Positions 16,302-25,387 of a stretch of DNA of 64,000 nucleotides are shown here, in pieces. The position numbers were made by a program, and so were the translations under genes. Every line of letters starts with the position of its first letter. Within the stretch, counting starts at the first letter, position 1. The notes beneath the pieces were generated by a model that saw only the letters and a program-made list of their open reading frames with translations, ran no database searches and was not told the origin of the DNA. The stretch comes from Acidithiobacillus sp. (GTDB lineage Bacteria; Pseudomonadota; Gammaproteobacteria; Acidithiobacillales; Acidithiobacillaceae), in contig NZ_JAGDWX010000030.1 of assembly GCF_023256195.1 (NCBI RefSeq), forward strand, positions 1,778 to 65,777, in the 5' to 3' direction.

Positions 16302-17324
16302 ATGAATATCAAAGTAGTTGCTCTGAGCGTGAGTCTGCTTTCCCTGGGTATGGCGGGAGCGGTGCAGGCGGCGGAAAGTTTTTCCGGGTCCGGCAGTACG
16401 GCGATCCAGCCGGTGCTGACCAAGTGGGCCGCCACCTACAAGGAGAATACCGGGGTCGAGATCAACTACGGCGGTGGCGGGTCGGGCCAGGGCATCAAGG
16501 ACATCAAGGCTGGACAGGTGGCCTTCGGTGCCACGGACAAGCCTCTGACCAGTGAGGAACTGCGCAAGGATCACCTGATCCAGTTCCCGGCCATCATCAT
16601 CGGCATCGCCCCCATCGTCAACCTGCCCGGCGTCGAGCCTGGTCAGATGGTGCTGGACGGCAAGGTTCTGGCGGACATCTATCTTGGTAAGATCACCAAG
16701 TGGAACGATCCGGCCATCGTCGCCCTCAACAAGCAGATGAAGCTGCCGGACCTGGACATCACCGTGGTGCATCGCTCCGACGGCTCCGGTACGACCTTCA
16801 ATTTTGCCGACTACCTGTCCAAGGTGAGCCCGGAGTGGAAGCAGAAAGTGGGTGCCGATACCGCCATTTCCTGGCCGGTGGGTACGGGTGGCAAGGGTAA
16901 TCAGGGTGTCGCCTCCTTCGTGCAGAAAATCGTCGGTTCCATCGGTTACGTGGAACAGGCCTACGCGGTGGAGAACAAGCTGGCCTACACCCGCATGATC
17001 AACGCGGCCGGCAAGGTGGTGATGCCGGACATGAAGACTTTCCAGGCGGCGGCTGCCAATGCCAACTACGGCAAGGCCGAAGACTTCTACCTGATCCTGA
17101 CGGATCAGAAGGGCGCGCAGAGCTGGCCTATCACGGCGACCACCTGGGTCATGCTGCGGGACGACGCTCCCAAGGCGACCAACGAGGGCGTCGTGAAGTT
17201 CTTCCGCTGGTCCCTTACCTCCCCCAAGGCACAGCAGGAAGCCGAGCAGCTGGCCTATGTGCCACTGCCCAGCAGCACCGTGAAGCAGATCGAGGGCTAC
17301 TGGAAGAGCAAGCTGGGCCTGTAA
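16302..17324 (+). CDS. pstS: Phosphate ABC transporter, periplasmic phosphate-binding protein
   Basis: 340 aa. A Sec signal peptide ends near AVQA-AE (residues 22-24). The mature protein starts SFSGSGSTAIQP and includes GGGGSGQG, FGATDKPL, HRSDGSGTTFNF and PVGTGGKGNQGV, the phosphate-binding segments of PstS. It captures inorganic phosphate in the periplasm and delivers it to the PstC-PstA channel. A Pho box lies upstream. The following genes are pstC and pstA; no pstB follows. Confidence 0.97.
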   Translation: MNIKVVALSVSLLSLGMAGAVQAAESFSGSGSTAIQPVLTKWAATYKENTGVEINYGGGGSGQGIKDIKAGQVAFGATDKPLTSEELRKDHLIQFPAIIIGIAPIVNLPGVEPGQMVLDGKVLADIYLGKITKWNDPAIVALNKQMKLPDLDITVVHRSDGSGTTFNFADYLSKVSPEWKQKVGADTAISWPVGTGGKGNQGVASFVQKIVGSIGYVEQAYAVENKLAYTRMINAAGKVVMPDMKTFQAAAANANYGKAEDFYLILTDQKGAQSWPITATTWVMLRDDAPKATNEGVVKFFRWSLTSPKAQQEAEQLAYVPLPSSTVKQIEGYWKSKLGL

Positions 17325-17444
17325 GGGCGGCGCTTTCTCCCCACCATGCATCCGGCGGCAGACCTTCGCGCGAGCCGCCGGATCTCTGTCTGGGCCGGCG
17401 ACCGGCTTACCGGCGCGGCCCGCTTTCGTGATGGAGTCGCACCC

Positions 17445-18401
17445 ATGCTCGCGTCCAGCTCCGGATCTCCCCGTCCGAGTGTCGGGGATATCTTTTTTCG
17501 CAGTCTTGCAGGCTTTGCCGCCCTGTTCGTCCTGCTCGTGCTCTTTGGCGTTGCCGTCGCGCTCTTATGGCGGTCCCTGCCAGCCTTTCAGCATTTTGGC
17601 TGGTCCTTTCTCTGGACCGGGACCTGGGATCCGGTCCGTGACCTTTTCGGCGGCTGGATCCCCATCGCCGGTACGCTCATCAGCTCGGCCATCGCCCTGC
17701 TCATCGCCGTGCCGCTGGCCTACGGTGTCGCTCTCTTCGTGACCAGCCTGGCACCGGCCTGGCTGGGACGGCCGGTGGGCAGCGCCATCGAGTTGTTGGC
17801 CGCCATCCCCAGCATCATCTACGGGATGTGGGGTCTGTTTGTGTTCGCGCCCCTCTTCGCCAAGGCGGAGCCTTGGATCTCGGCCCACATCGGCACACTG
17901 CCTTATCTCGGTGTCCTCTTTCGCGGTCCGCCCATGGGTATCGGCATGCTCACGGCGGGCCTGATTCTGGCCATCATGGTCCTGCCCTTCATCGCGTCCA
18001 TCATGCGCGATGTCTTTGCGGTGGTGCCACCCATGCTCAAGGAATCGGCCTATGCCCTGGGTGCTACGCCTTGGGAGGTACAACGCCACGTGGTTCTGGC
18101 CTACACCCGCAGCGCCGTTCTTGGCGGCATCTTTCTGGGCCTGGGGCGGGCCCTGGGGGAGACCATGGCGGTGACCTTCGTCATCGGTAATGCCCACCAA
18201 TTGAGCAGCTCCCTGCTGAAGCCCGGGAATTCCATCGCGGCACTTCTGGCCAACGAGTTTGCCGAGGCCTCTTCGCCGCTGTACCAGTCCTCGCTGCTGG
18301 CCCTGGGTTTCATACTCTTCGTCATGACGCTCGTCATCCTGATCCTCGCTCGTCTCTTGCTCTGGCGCCTTGAAACGGCGCAAGGAAAGGCCGGCCTATG
18401 A
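17445..18401 (+). CDS. pstC: Phosphate ABC transporter permease PstC
   Basis: 318 aa. The ATG at 17445 is preferred because GGAG lies eight bases upstream; an in-frame ATG at 17346 would add 33 residues of non-membrane sequence. Six membrane segments are visible, with the binding-protein-dependent permease loop KESAYALGATPWEVQRHVVL, which contacts the ATPase. The permease forms half of the phosphate channel. It overlaps pstA by four bases (ATGA). The 120-base spacer from pstS holds no gene. Confidence 0.95.
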   Translation: MLASSSGSPRPSVGDIFFRSLAGFAALFVLLVLFGVAVALLWRSLPAFQHFGWSFLWTGTWDPVRDLFGGWIPIAGTLISSAIALLIAVPLAYGVALFVTSLAPAWLGRPVGSAIELLAAIPSIIYGMWGLFVFAPLFAKAEPWISAHIGTLPYLGVLFRGPPMGIGMLTAGLILAIMVLPFIASIMRDVFAVVPPMLKESAYALGATPWEVQRHVVLAYTRSAVLGGIFLGLGRALGETMAVTFVIGNAHQLSSSLLKPGNSIAALLANEFAEASSPLYQSSLLALGFILFVMTLVILILARLLLWRLETAQGKAGL

Positions 18402-19240
18402 ATGCGCTCTATGCCCGGCGTCGTTTCTGGAATTTCTTTCACTTCGGCATGGCCATGCTGGTGACGGTCATCGGCCTTGTGGTTCTGCTGTGGATCACCT
18501 GGACTACCCTGCGCTTTGGATTTTCCGCCTTGAATCTTCAGCTGTTCCGGATGGATACTCCGGCGCCCGGGAACCCCGGTGGCCTGCGCAATGCTTTTGT
18601 CGGCAGTCTGCTGTTGGTGGGGCTTGCCGTGCTGGCGGGCACGCCTTTGGGCATTCTCGCCGGAACCTTTCTGGCGGAGTTCTCCCAGGGTAGGCGCATC
18701 GGCGGGGTGGTACGTTTTTTCAACGATATTCTGCTCAGCGCACCCTCCATCGTCATCGGCCTCTTCGCCTACAGCGTCGTGGTCTACCCGATGGGGCACT
18801 ACTCGGGTTGGGCTGGTGCCGTTGCCCTGGCGATCATCTTCGTCCCCGTGGTGTTGCGCACCACCGATGAAATGCTGCGGCTCGTGCCCGGTAGCCTGCG
18901 CGAGGCCGCCCTTGCTTTGGGTGCCCCCTACTGGACAATGATTCTGCGGGTGACCTATCGGGCGGCAGGCGCGGGCATCCTGACCGGCATCCTGCTGGCG
19001 CTGGCGCGAATCAGCGGCGAGACGGCGCCCTTGATCTTTACGGTGCTCAACAATCAGTTCTGGTCCACGGATCTCGGCAAACCCATTGCCAGCCTGCCGG
19101 TGGCCATCTACCAGTTCGCCATGAGCCCCTATGCCGATTTGCAGGCGCTGGCCTGGGCGGGTGCGCTGGTGACGGTGATCTTCATCCTCTTGCTGAGTCT
19201 TGCCGCGCGCTACGTCCTGTATCGCTCCCAGCGCAGCTGA
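18398..19240 (+). CDS. pstA: Phosphate ABC transporter permease PstA
   Basis: 280 aa with six membrane segments. The permease loop reads VPGSLREAALALGAPYWTMI, and GETAPLIFTVLNNQFW is typical of PstA. It is translationally coupled to pstC by an ATGA overlap. The ATPase gene pstB and the regulator phoU normally follow, but the next gene is an MscS-type channel behind an AT-rich promoter-like gap. The missing ATPase must be encoded elsewhere if this transporter works. Confidence 0.95.
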   Translation: MNALYARRRFWNFFHFGMAMLVTVIGLVVLLWITWTTLRFGFSALNLQLFRMDTPAPGNPGGLRNAFVGSLLLVGLAVLAGTPLGILAGTFLAEFSQGRRIGGVVRFFNDILLSAPSIVIGLFAYSVVVYPMGHYSGWAGAVALAIIFVPVVLRTTDEMLRLVPGSLREAALALGAPYWTMILRVTYRAAGAGILTGILLALARISGETAPLIFTVLNNQFWSTDLGKPIASLPVAIYQFAMSPYADLQALAWAGALVTVIFILLLSLAARYVLYRSQRS

Positions 19241-19245
19241 GCCGC

Positions 19246-19273
19246 TTACCATTAATTTGTGTTATAGTATATA
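19246..19273 (+). promoter_or_regulatory. Possible promoter of the MscS-sucrose gene string
   Basis: The 100 bases after pstA are AT-rich in their first third. TTACCA (19246-19251) and TATATA (19268-19273) are 16 bases apart and form a plausible sigma70 promoter for the four genes that follow. Confidence 0.35.
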
Positions 19274-19360
19274 GGTAAAGTGAAGTGATCTGCCGACAGC
19301 GGCGCGGATGGACCTGAGGATGTCCGCTGCGGCGGACTGTATGTGGATTGGGAGGTGGTT

Positions 19361-19906
19361 TTGTCATCACTTTGGTACGCCTTGCCCATGGATAGCCAGT
19401 GGGTTCTGGCACATCTGGCCTACAGCGCCATTCTGCTCGTCCTGGGCGTCTTGCTGTCGCGCTTTCTCCACGGAGTCTTTGGCAAGCTTCTGACCCTGAT
19501 GGAGCGGCGGCGGCGGGTGTCGCGCGCCTATGTCGCCATCCTGCGGCGGGTGACGGGCTGGTTCCTGTGGCTGTTGCTGGGCGTGATACTGCTGCGCCTG
19601 TGGGGTCTGGACGTTTCTGCCATCTGGACCACTTTTGTCAGTATGCTGGCGGTCATCGGCGTCGGTCTGCTGGCTGTCTGGACCATGATCAGCAATGTCA
19701 CCGCACGTTTCTTCATCTGGTTCTGGCGGCCGCTGCAGATGGGGCAGCGGGTCGAAATCTTTCCCGAAGGACTGTGCGGCGAGGTGGTAGAGGAAAACCT
19801 CATGTTCACGGAACTGCGCCAGGAAGATGGTCGTGTGGTCGTGATCCCCAACAATCTGTTCTTTCAGCGGGTGGTGCGTCGCGAGGCGCTGGAGGACAAG
19901 GCGTGA
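19361..19906 (+). CDS. Small MscS-family mechanosensitive channel-like protein
   Basis: About 181 aa from TTG at 19361, which has GGGAGGTG five bases upstream; GTG at 19343 would add six residues and ATG at 19388 would remove nine. Three hydrophobic segments (about residues 18-36, 60-80 and 90-110) are followed by a truncated MscS beta domain with MISNVTARFFIWFWRPLQMGQRV and VVIPNNLFF. It lacks the C-terminal alpha/beta vestibule of full MscS (286 aa in E. coli). Its stop overlaps the GTG of the sugar kinase gene. MscS channels release solutes upon hypo-osmotic shock; coupling to sucrose genes suggests an osmolyte role. Confidence 0.78.
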   Translation: MSSLWYALPMDSQWVLAHLAYSAILLVLGVLLSRFLHGVFGKLLTLMERRRRVSRAYVAILRRVTGWFLWLLLGVILLRLWGLDVSAIWTTFVSMLAVIGVGLLAVWTMISNVTARFFIWFWRPLQMGQRVEIFPEGLCGEVVEENLMFTELRQEDGRVVVIPNNLFFQRVVRREALEDKA

Positions 19907-20841
19907 GCGAGACCCCGGCGGCGGACGGGAATGAGGCAATCTGGGTACTGGGCGAGTGTCTGGTAGACGACTTTGGCGATTTCCAGCGCCTGGGCGGCGC
20001 ACCTTTCAATGTTGCGAGCCACCTCTGGGCTTTGGGCCAGACGGCGTACTTCATCAGCCGTGTCGGCCGGGACGGACCCGCTGCACAGATCCGCGCGCAG
20101 TTGCAGCGGTGGCCAGGTGCCGAGGCCTGGCTGCAGGAAGACGACACCCTGCCGACCGGTCGGGTGCTGGTGCATCGGCTGGGAACCGGTATGCACCGCT
20201 TCGAGATCCTGCCCCATCAGGCCTACGACGCCATCGCCACGGACGAGGCACTACAGGCAAAGGCGGCTGAATCGTCCTTTCTGCTCTATCACGGCAGCCT
20301 TGCCCTGCGTGAGGAGGGGCTCAGCCGTGCTACCTGGCATTTCCTCGCCACGCGGGCACAGGGGCGCTTTGTCGATATCAATCTGCGCGATGGCTGCTGG
20401 CAGGCGCCTTTTTTGGCGAAGCTGCTGCAGGGCGCCTTGGTCCTGAAATGCAACGACGAGGAATTGCGCATCCTGCAGCGCGAGTTTGCGCTGGGGGATG
20501 GTGCGGTGGAGCACATACTGGCGACGTTGAGACAACACTTTGATGTCGGCGAGATCATCGTGACCTGTGGCCCCGATGGTGCGCTGCACTGGGACGGAGT
20601 GTCCCTGACCCGCGCTTTGGCGCCGGCAACGGCGGTGGTGGATACCGTCGGTGCCGGCGACGCTTTCAGCGCTGCCTGGTTGCATGCCCGCAGGTGCGGG
20701 GCCACGGTGGCACAGGCTCTGCGACTGGCCAACGGCTTGGCAGCCAGGGTCTGTGCTCTGGACGGTGCGCTGCCGGAAGATCCACACGACTTCTACCGCG
20801 AGTTCATCGCGGAAGTGGGGGAAGCAGCCCGGGGCGGCTGA
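19903..20841 (+). CDS. PfkB-family carbohydrate kinase (probable fructokinase)
   Basis: 312 aa. The GTG at 19903 has GGAGG seven bases upstream and overlaps the stop of the MscS-like gene. PfkB features include GGAPFNVASHLWALG near the N-terminus, the CGPDGALHW strand and the catalytic DTVGAGDAFSAAWL motif, whose Asp is the general base. Fructokinases of this family turn fructose into fructose 6-phosphate. The next two genes make sucrose phosphate (which needs fructose 6-phosphate) and cleave sucrose to fructose, so fructose is the most likely substrate. That assignment rests mainly on context. Confidence 0.88.
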   Translation: MSETPAADGNEAIWVLGECLVDDFGDFQRLGGAPFNVASHLWALGQTAYFISRVGRDGPAAQIRAQLQRWPGAEAWLQEDDTLPTGRVLVHRLGTGMHRFEILPHQAYDAIATDEALQAKAAESSFLLYHGSLALREEGLSRATWHFLATRAQGRFVDINLRDGCWQAPFLAKLLQGALVLKCNDEELRILQREFALGDGAVEHILATLRQHFDVGEIIVTCGPDGALHWDGVSLTRALAPATAVVDTVGAGDAFSAAWLHARRCGATVAQALRLANGLAARVCALDGALPEDPHDFYREFIAEVGEAARGG

Positions 20842-20861
20842 GACGGCGAGGAGGCAGAGGC

Positions 20862-23009
20862 ATGGGCGAGCGGGAAGGCTATTATGTCTTGATGTTGAGT
20901 CTGCATGGGCGGGTCTGTGCCGAGCCGGAACTGGGCGCCGATGCCGATACGGGAGGCCAGATCACCTACGTCCTGGAAGAGATGCGCGCGCTGGCCCGTG
21001 ATCCGCGGATACGCCGTGTCGATCTGCTGACCCGCCGTTTCGCGGACCCGCGCCTGCCTGCCATCCACGACGAGCCTGTGGAGGATCTGGGCGACGGGGT
21101 GCGCATCGTCCGCCTTTACTTTGGACCGCGCGACCGCTATCTGCCCAAGGAGCAGCTCTGGGATCATCTCCCGGCGCTGGTGGATCGCACGCTGCAGTGG
21201 CTGCGTGAGACGGGCGAGGTGCCGGACTGGTTGCACAGTCACTATGCCGATGCCGGTTTTGTCGGGGTACGTTTGGCGCAGCTGCTGGGGGTGCCGCTCA
21301 TCCACACAGGCCACTCCCTGGGTCGGGACAAACGGGAGCGTCTGCTGGCTGCGGGAGAAAAGGCGAGCAGCATTGACCGCCGCTATCGATTTGCCCGGCG
21401 CATAGCCGCCGAAGAGGAGATTCTGGCCGAGTCTTCCCTCATCTTTGCCAGTACTCGCCAGGAGGTGGAGCGTCAGTACGGTCTTTATGAGAATCGGGCA
21501 CGGGCGCAATTCGAGATCCTGCCACCGGGCGTTGATCTCGCGCGCTTTGCGCCACCTTCGGACCGGCGCCGCCCCTCGCCCCTGCTGGCGCAACTGCGTC
21601 GCTTTTTGCAGCACCCACGCAAGCCACCGATCCTGGCCATTGCCCGTCCCGACGGGCGCAAGAATCTGCAGCGCCTCCTGACGGCTTATGCCGGTTCCGC
21701 GCTGCTGCGTGAGCAGAGTAATCTGGTACTGGTGATGGGGCAGCGAGAGCGCCTGGACGCGCTGGAGCCGGGTGCCCGTGAGGTGGTCACGGACATCCTC
21801 CAGGGCATCGACGATCACGACCTGTATGGCAGTGTCGCCATTCCCAAGAGCCACCATCAGGACGATATCCCCGAGTACTATCGTTTTGCCAGTCAATATC
21901 GCGGAGTCTTCGTCAATCCTGCCCTCACCGAGCCCTTTGGCCTCACGCTCCTGGAGGCCGCGGCCTCTGGCTTGCCGGTGGTGGCTACCCGCAATGGCGG
22001 GCCCCAGGATATCTTGCGCAATTGCCGTAACGGCATACTGGTGGATCCCATGGAACCCACGGACATCGCTCGCGCCCTGGAGACCCTGCTGACGGATGGT
22101 CGGCGCTGGCAGCAGGCGAGTCGCGCCGGGCTGCGTGCGGTGACCCGGGTCTACAGCTGGGACGCTCACGCCCGCGCCTATCTGCGCCGGGTCGAGCGCA
22201 TCCGCCATCGGGAACGCAAGTCCCGGCGGCGACGGCGCATGGTCCTGGAGCAGAATCCCAGCTTTCTGCCGAGGGCAGATCACCTATTGGTGTGCGATAT
22301 CGACAACACCCTGGTGGGCGATGACGCGCAGCTGCAGCGGCTGATCGCCTGGCTGAGGGCGCGACCGCAGGTCGCCCTGGCCGTGGCAACGGGACGCAAT
22401 CTGGAGCAGACCTTGGCGGTTCTGGCAGAACACGAGGTGCCCAATCCGGAGATCTTCATCACCGATGTCGGGACCCGGATTACCTATCGTCAGCGTCTGC
22501 ACGAGGATCAGGCCTGGGCGGAGCACCTGCGCCATCGCTGGTGGCGCGAGGGCGTTCTGGAGGTCCTGCGCAGCCATGGGGATCTGCGGCTGCAGGAGAA
22601 GGCGGCGCAATCGGAATTCAAGGTGAGCTACTATTTCGAGCCACAGCGACCGCCCTCCGTGCCGGCCCTGCTCAAGGCCCTGCGCGAGAAGGGCATCGCG
22701 GCTCGAGCCATCGTCTCCCACCAGCGTTATCTCGATATCCTTCCCAGTCGTGCTTCCAAGGGGCATGCCATCCGTTTTCTCTGCTTTCGCTGGGGCCTTC
22801 CCCTGGACTGCGTACTGACGGCGGGCGACTCCGGCAACGATCTGGATATGCTCGGAGGGGGGCTGCGCAGCGTCGTGGTGGGCAACCACACACCGGAGCT
22901 GGAAGAACTTCGCGGACACGCGGAAGTCTATTTTGCCAAGGCTGCCTGTGCCGGAGGAATCCTGGAAGGCATCCATCACTATCATTTTGCCGGAGCCAAA
23001 GATGATTGA
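20862..23009 (+). CDS. Sucrose-phosphate synthase with fused sucrose-phosphatase domain
   Basis: 715 aa. The ATG at 20862 follows GAGGAGG. The GT4 glycosyltransferase part has ADTGGQITYV near the N-terminus, HTGHSLGRDK, ARPDGRKNL and the donor-site motif EPFGLTLLEA. The C-terminal part (from about residue 470) is a HAD domain of the sucrose-phosphatase type with an intact nucleophile motif DIDNT, the ASKGHAI Lys and AGDSGNDLDML. It should join UDP- or ADP-glucose with fructose 6-phosphate and may also remove the phosphate. Plant-type SPS usually has a degenerate phosphatase domain; this one looks catalytic. It overlaps the sucrose synthase gene by eight bases. Confidence 0.93.
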   Translation: MGEREGYYVLMLSLHGRVCAEPELGADADTGGQITYVLEEMRALARDPRIRRVDLLTRRFADPRLPAIHDEPVEDLGDGVRIVRLYFGPRDRYLPKEQLWDHLPALVDRTLQWLRETGEVPDWLHSHYADAGFVGVRLAQLLGVPLIHTGHSLGRDKRERLLAAGEKASSIDRRYRFARRIAAEEEILAESSLIFASTRQEVERQYGLYENRARAQFEILPPGVDLARFAPPSDRRRPSPLLAQLRRFLQHPRKPPILAIARPDGRKNLQRLLTAYAGSALLREQSNLVLVMGQRERLDALEPGAREVVTDILQGIDDHDLYGSVAIPKSHHQDDIPEYYRFASQYRGVFVNPALTEPFGLTLLEAAASGLPVVATRNGGPQDILRNCRNGILVDPMEPTDIARALETLLTDGRRWQQASRAGLRAVTRVYSWDAHARAYLRRVERIRHRERKSRRRRRMVLEQNPSFLPRADHLLVCDIDNTLVGDDAQLQRLIAWLRARPQVALAVATGRNLEQTLAVLAEHEVPNPEIFITDVGTRITYRQRLHEDQAWAEHLRHRWWREGVLEVLRSHGDLRLQEKAAQSEFKVSYYFEPQRPPSVPALLKALREKGIAARAIVSHQRYLDILPSRASKGHAIRFLCFRWGLPLDCVLTAGDSGNDLDMLGGGLRSVVVGNHTPELEELRGHAEVYFAKAACAGGILEGIHHYHFAGAKDD

Positions 23010-25383
23010 AGCCCTACGCCAGCAGCTTCTGGAAGAACCCCGCTCTCTCTATGCCTTTCTCCGCCACCTGGTGGCGGGCCAGCGCGAATCCTGGCTCTAC
23101 ACGGACCTGCAGCGGGCCTGCGCCGAGTTCCGCACACAGCTTCCGAGTGAGTACGCGGATTGTATGGGCCCGCTGGAGGATTTCATCGCACACACCCAGG
23201 AGGTCATCTTTCGCGACCCATGGATGGTCTTTGCCTGGCGCCCGCGCCCTGGCCGCTGGATCTATCTGCGCATCCACCGCGAGCAGCTGGCGTTGGAAGA
23301 GCTGAGCACCGCCGCCTACCTGCAGGCCAAAGAGGGCATCGTTGGCCACGGCAGCGAGGATGAGGCGGTACTGACGGTGGATTTCCGAGATTTTCGGCCC
23401 GTAAGCCGCCGCCTGCGCGACGAGAGCACCATCGGTGATGGTCTGACGCACCTCAACCGCCGACTGGCGGGGCGGATCTTCAGCGATCTGGCGGCCGGTC
23501 GCAGTCAGATTCTGGAGTTCCTGAGCCTGCACCGTCTGGACGGGCAGAATCTCATGCTCAGCAACGGCAATACCGATTTCGACAGTCTGCGGCAGACCGT
23601 GCAGCACCTGGCGACCCTGCCGCGGGAAACACCCTGGGCGGAGATACGCGAAGACATGCGTCGCCGCGGTTTTGCTCCGGGGTGGGGAGATACGGCTGGG
23701 CGGGTGCGCGAGACCATGCGTCTGCTCATGGACCTCCTGGACAGTCCCTCGCCTTCGGCCCTGGAATCCTTCCTGGATCGCATTCCCATGATTTCCCGGA
23801 TTCTCATCGTCTCCATCCACGGCTGGTTTGCCCAGGACAAGGTGCTGGGTCGACCGGACACGGGTGGACAGGTGGTGTATATCCTGGATCAGGCTCGGGC
23901 TCTGGAACAGGAGATGCGCCAGCGGCTGCGCCAGCAGGGTGTTGATGTGGAGCCCCGCATTCTCATTGCCACGCGCCTCATCCCCGAGGCCGATGGCACC
24001 ACCTGTGACCAAAGGCTGGAACCGGTGGTCGGGTCGGAAAATGTGCAGATTCTACGGGTGCCCTTTCGCTATGCCGATGGCCGTATCCACCCCCACTGGA
24101 TCTCCCGCTTCAAGATCTGGCCTTGGCTGGAACGCTACGCCCTGGATCTGGAGCGGGAGGTGTTGGCAGAGCTGGGCAGCCGTCCGGACCTCATCATCGG
24201 CAACTATTCCGATGGCAATCTGGTGGCCACCCTGCTCAGCGAACGCCTCGGGGTGACCCAGTGCAACATTGCCCATGCGCTGGAGAAGAGCAAATACCTC
24301 TACAGCGACCTGCACTGGCGCGACCACGAGCAGGATCATCATTTTGCTTGTCAATTCACAGCGGATCTCATCGCCATGAATGCTGCCGACATCATCGTCA
24401 CCAGTACCTATCAGGAGATTGCCGGCAACGACCGCGAGATCGGCCAGTACGAGGGGCATCAGGACTACACCTTGCCGGGGCTGTATCGGGTGGAAAACGG
24501 TATCGACGTCTTCGACAGTAAGTTCAATATCGTCTCCCCCGGGGCGGACCCGCGTTTCTATTTTTCCTATACCCGCAGCGAGGAGCGCCCGAGCTTCCTT
24601 GACGGAGAGATCAAGGCCCTTCTCTATGGCCACGAGCCGGGATCGGATCGGCGCGGTGTGCTGGAGGATCACAACAGGCCTCTGCTCCTCAGCATGGCGC
24701 GCATGGATCGCATCAAGAATCTGAGTGGTTTGGCCGAACTCTACGGGCGCTCAGCGCGGCTGCGCGACCTGGCCAACCTGGTCATCATCGGCGGCCACGT
24801 GGATGTGCAGAACTCGCGCGATGCCGAGGAGCGCGAGGAGATCCGGAGGATGCACGAGATCATGGACCACTACCAGCTGGACGGGCAGCTGCGCTGGGTC
24901 GGTGCGCTTTTGGACAAGACCGTCGCCGGGGAGCTCTATCGGGTGGTGGCCGATAGCCGCGGAGTCTTTGTCCAGCCTGCGCTCTTCGAGGCCTTCGGCC
25001 TCACGGTGATCGAGGCCATGAGTTCGGGATTACCGGTGTTTGCCACCCGTTTCGGTGGACCTTTGGAGATCATCGAGGACGGGGTTTCGGGTTTTCACAT
25101 CGATCCCAACGATCACGAGGCCACCGCCCAGCGTCTGGCGGACTTTCTGGAGGCCGCCCGTGAGCGCCCGAAGTATTGGACGGAGATTTCCGACGCGGCC
25201 TTGGCGCGGGTAGCCGAGCGCTACACCTGGGAACGCTACGCCGAGCGTCTCATGACCATTGCCCGGATCTTTGGCTTCTGGCGCTTCGTGCTGGATCGTG
25301 ACAGTCAGGTGATGGAGCGCTACCTACAGATGTTCCGGCACCTTCAGTGGCGGCCTCTGGCCCACGCGGTCCCATTGGACTAG
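23002..25383 (+). CDS. Sucrose synthase
   Basis: 793 aa, the usual length. The ATG at 23002 overlaps the upstream stop and gives the family N-terminus. An N-terminal regulatory region of about 270 residues precedes the GT-B core with DTGGQVVYILDQARALE, NIAHALEKSKYLYSD, HFACQFTADL and the nucleotide-site motif EAFGLTVIEAMSSG. The enzyme interconverts sucrose plus NDP with NDP-glucose plus fructose. Non-cyanobacterial sucrose synthases are few; A. caldus is a known source and its enzyme favours ADP. It probably recycles sucrose stored as an osmolyte or carbon reserve. The gene ends four bases before merR on the opposite strand. Confidence 0.95.
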   Translation: MIEALRQQLLEEPRSLYAFLRHLVAGQRESWLYTDLQRACAEFRTQLPSEYADCMGPLEDFIAHTQEVIFRDPWMVFAWRPRPGRWIYLRIHREQLALEELSTAAYLQAKEGIVGHGSEDEAVLTVDFRDFRPVSRRLRDESTIGDGLTHLNRRLAGRIFSDLAAGRSQILEFLSLHRLDGQNLMLSNGNTDFDSLRQTVQHLATLPRETPWAEIREDMRRRGFAPGWGDTAGRVRETMRLLMDLLDSPSPSALESFLDRIPMISRILIVSIHGWFAQDKVLGRPDTGGQVVYILDQARALEQEMRQRLRQQGVDVEPRILIATRLIPEADGTTCDQRLEPVVGSENVQILRVPFRYADGRIHPHWISRFKIWPWLERYALDLEREVLAELGSRPDLIIGNYSDGNLVATLLSERLGVTQCNIAHALEKSKYLYSDLHWRDHEQDHHFACQFTADLIAMNAADIIVTSTYQEIAGNDREIGQYEGHQDYTLPGLYRVENGIDVFDSKFNIVSPGADPRFYFSYTRSEERPSFLDGEIKALLYGHEPGSDRRGVLEDHNRPLLLSMARMDRIKNLSGLAELYGRSARLRDLANLVIIGGHVDVQNSRDAEEREEIRRMHEIMDHYQLDGQLRWVGALLDKTVAGELYRVVADSRGVFVQPALFEAFGLTVIEAMSSGLPVFATRFGGPLEIIEDGVSGFHIDPNDHEATAQRLADFLEAARERPKYWTEISDAALARVAERYTWERYAERLMTIARIFGFWRFVLDRDSQVMERYLQMFRHLQWRPLAHAVPLD

Positions 25384-25387
25384 GGAA

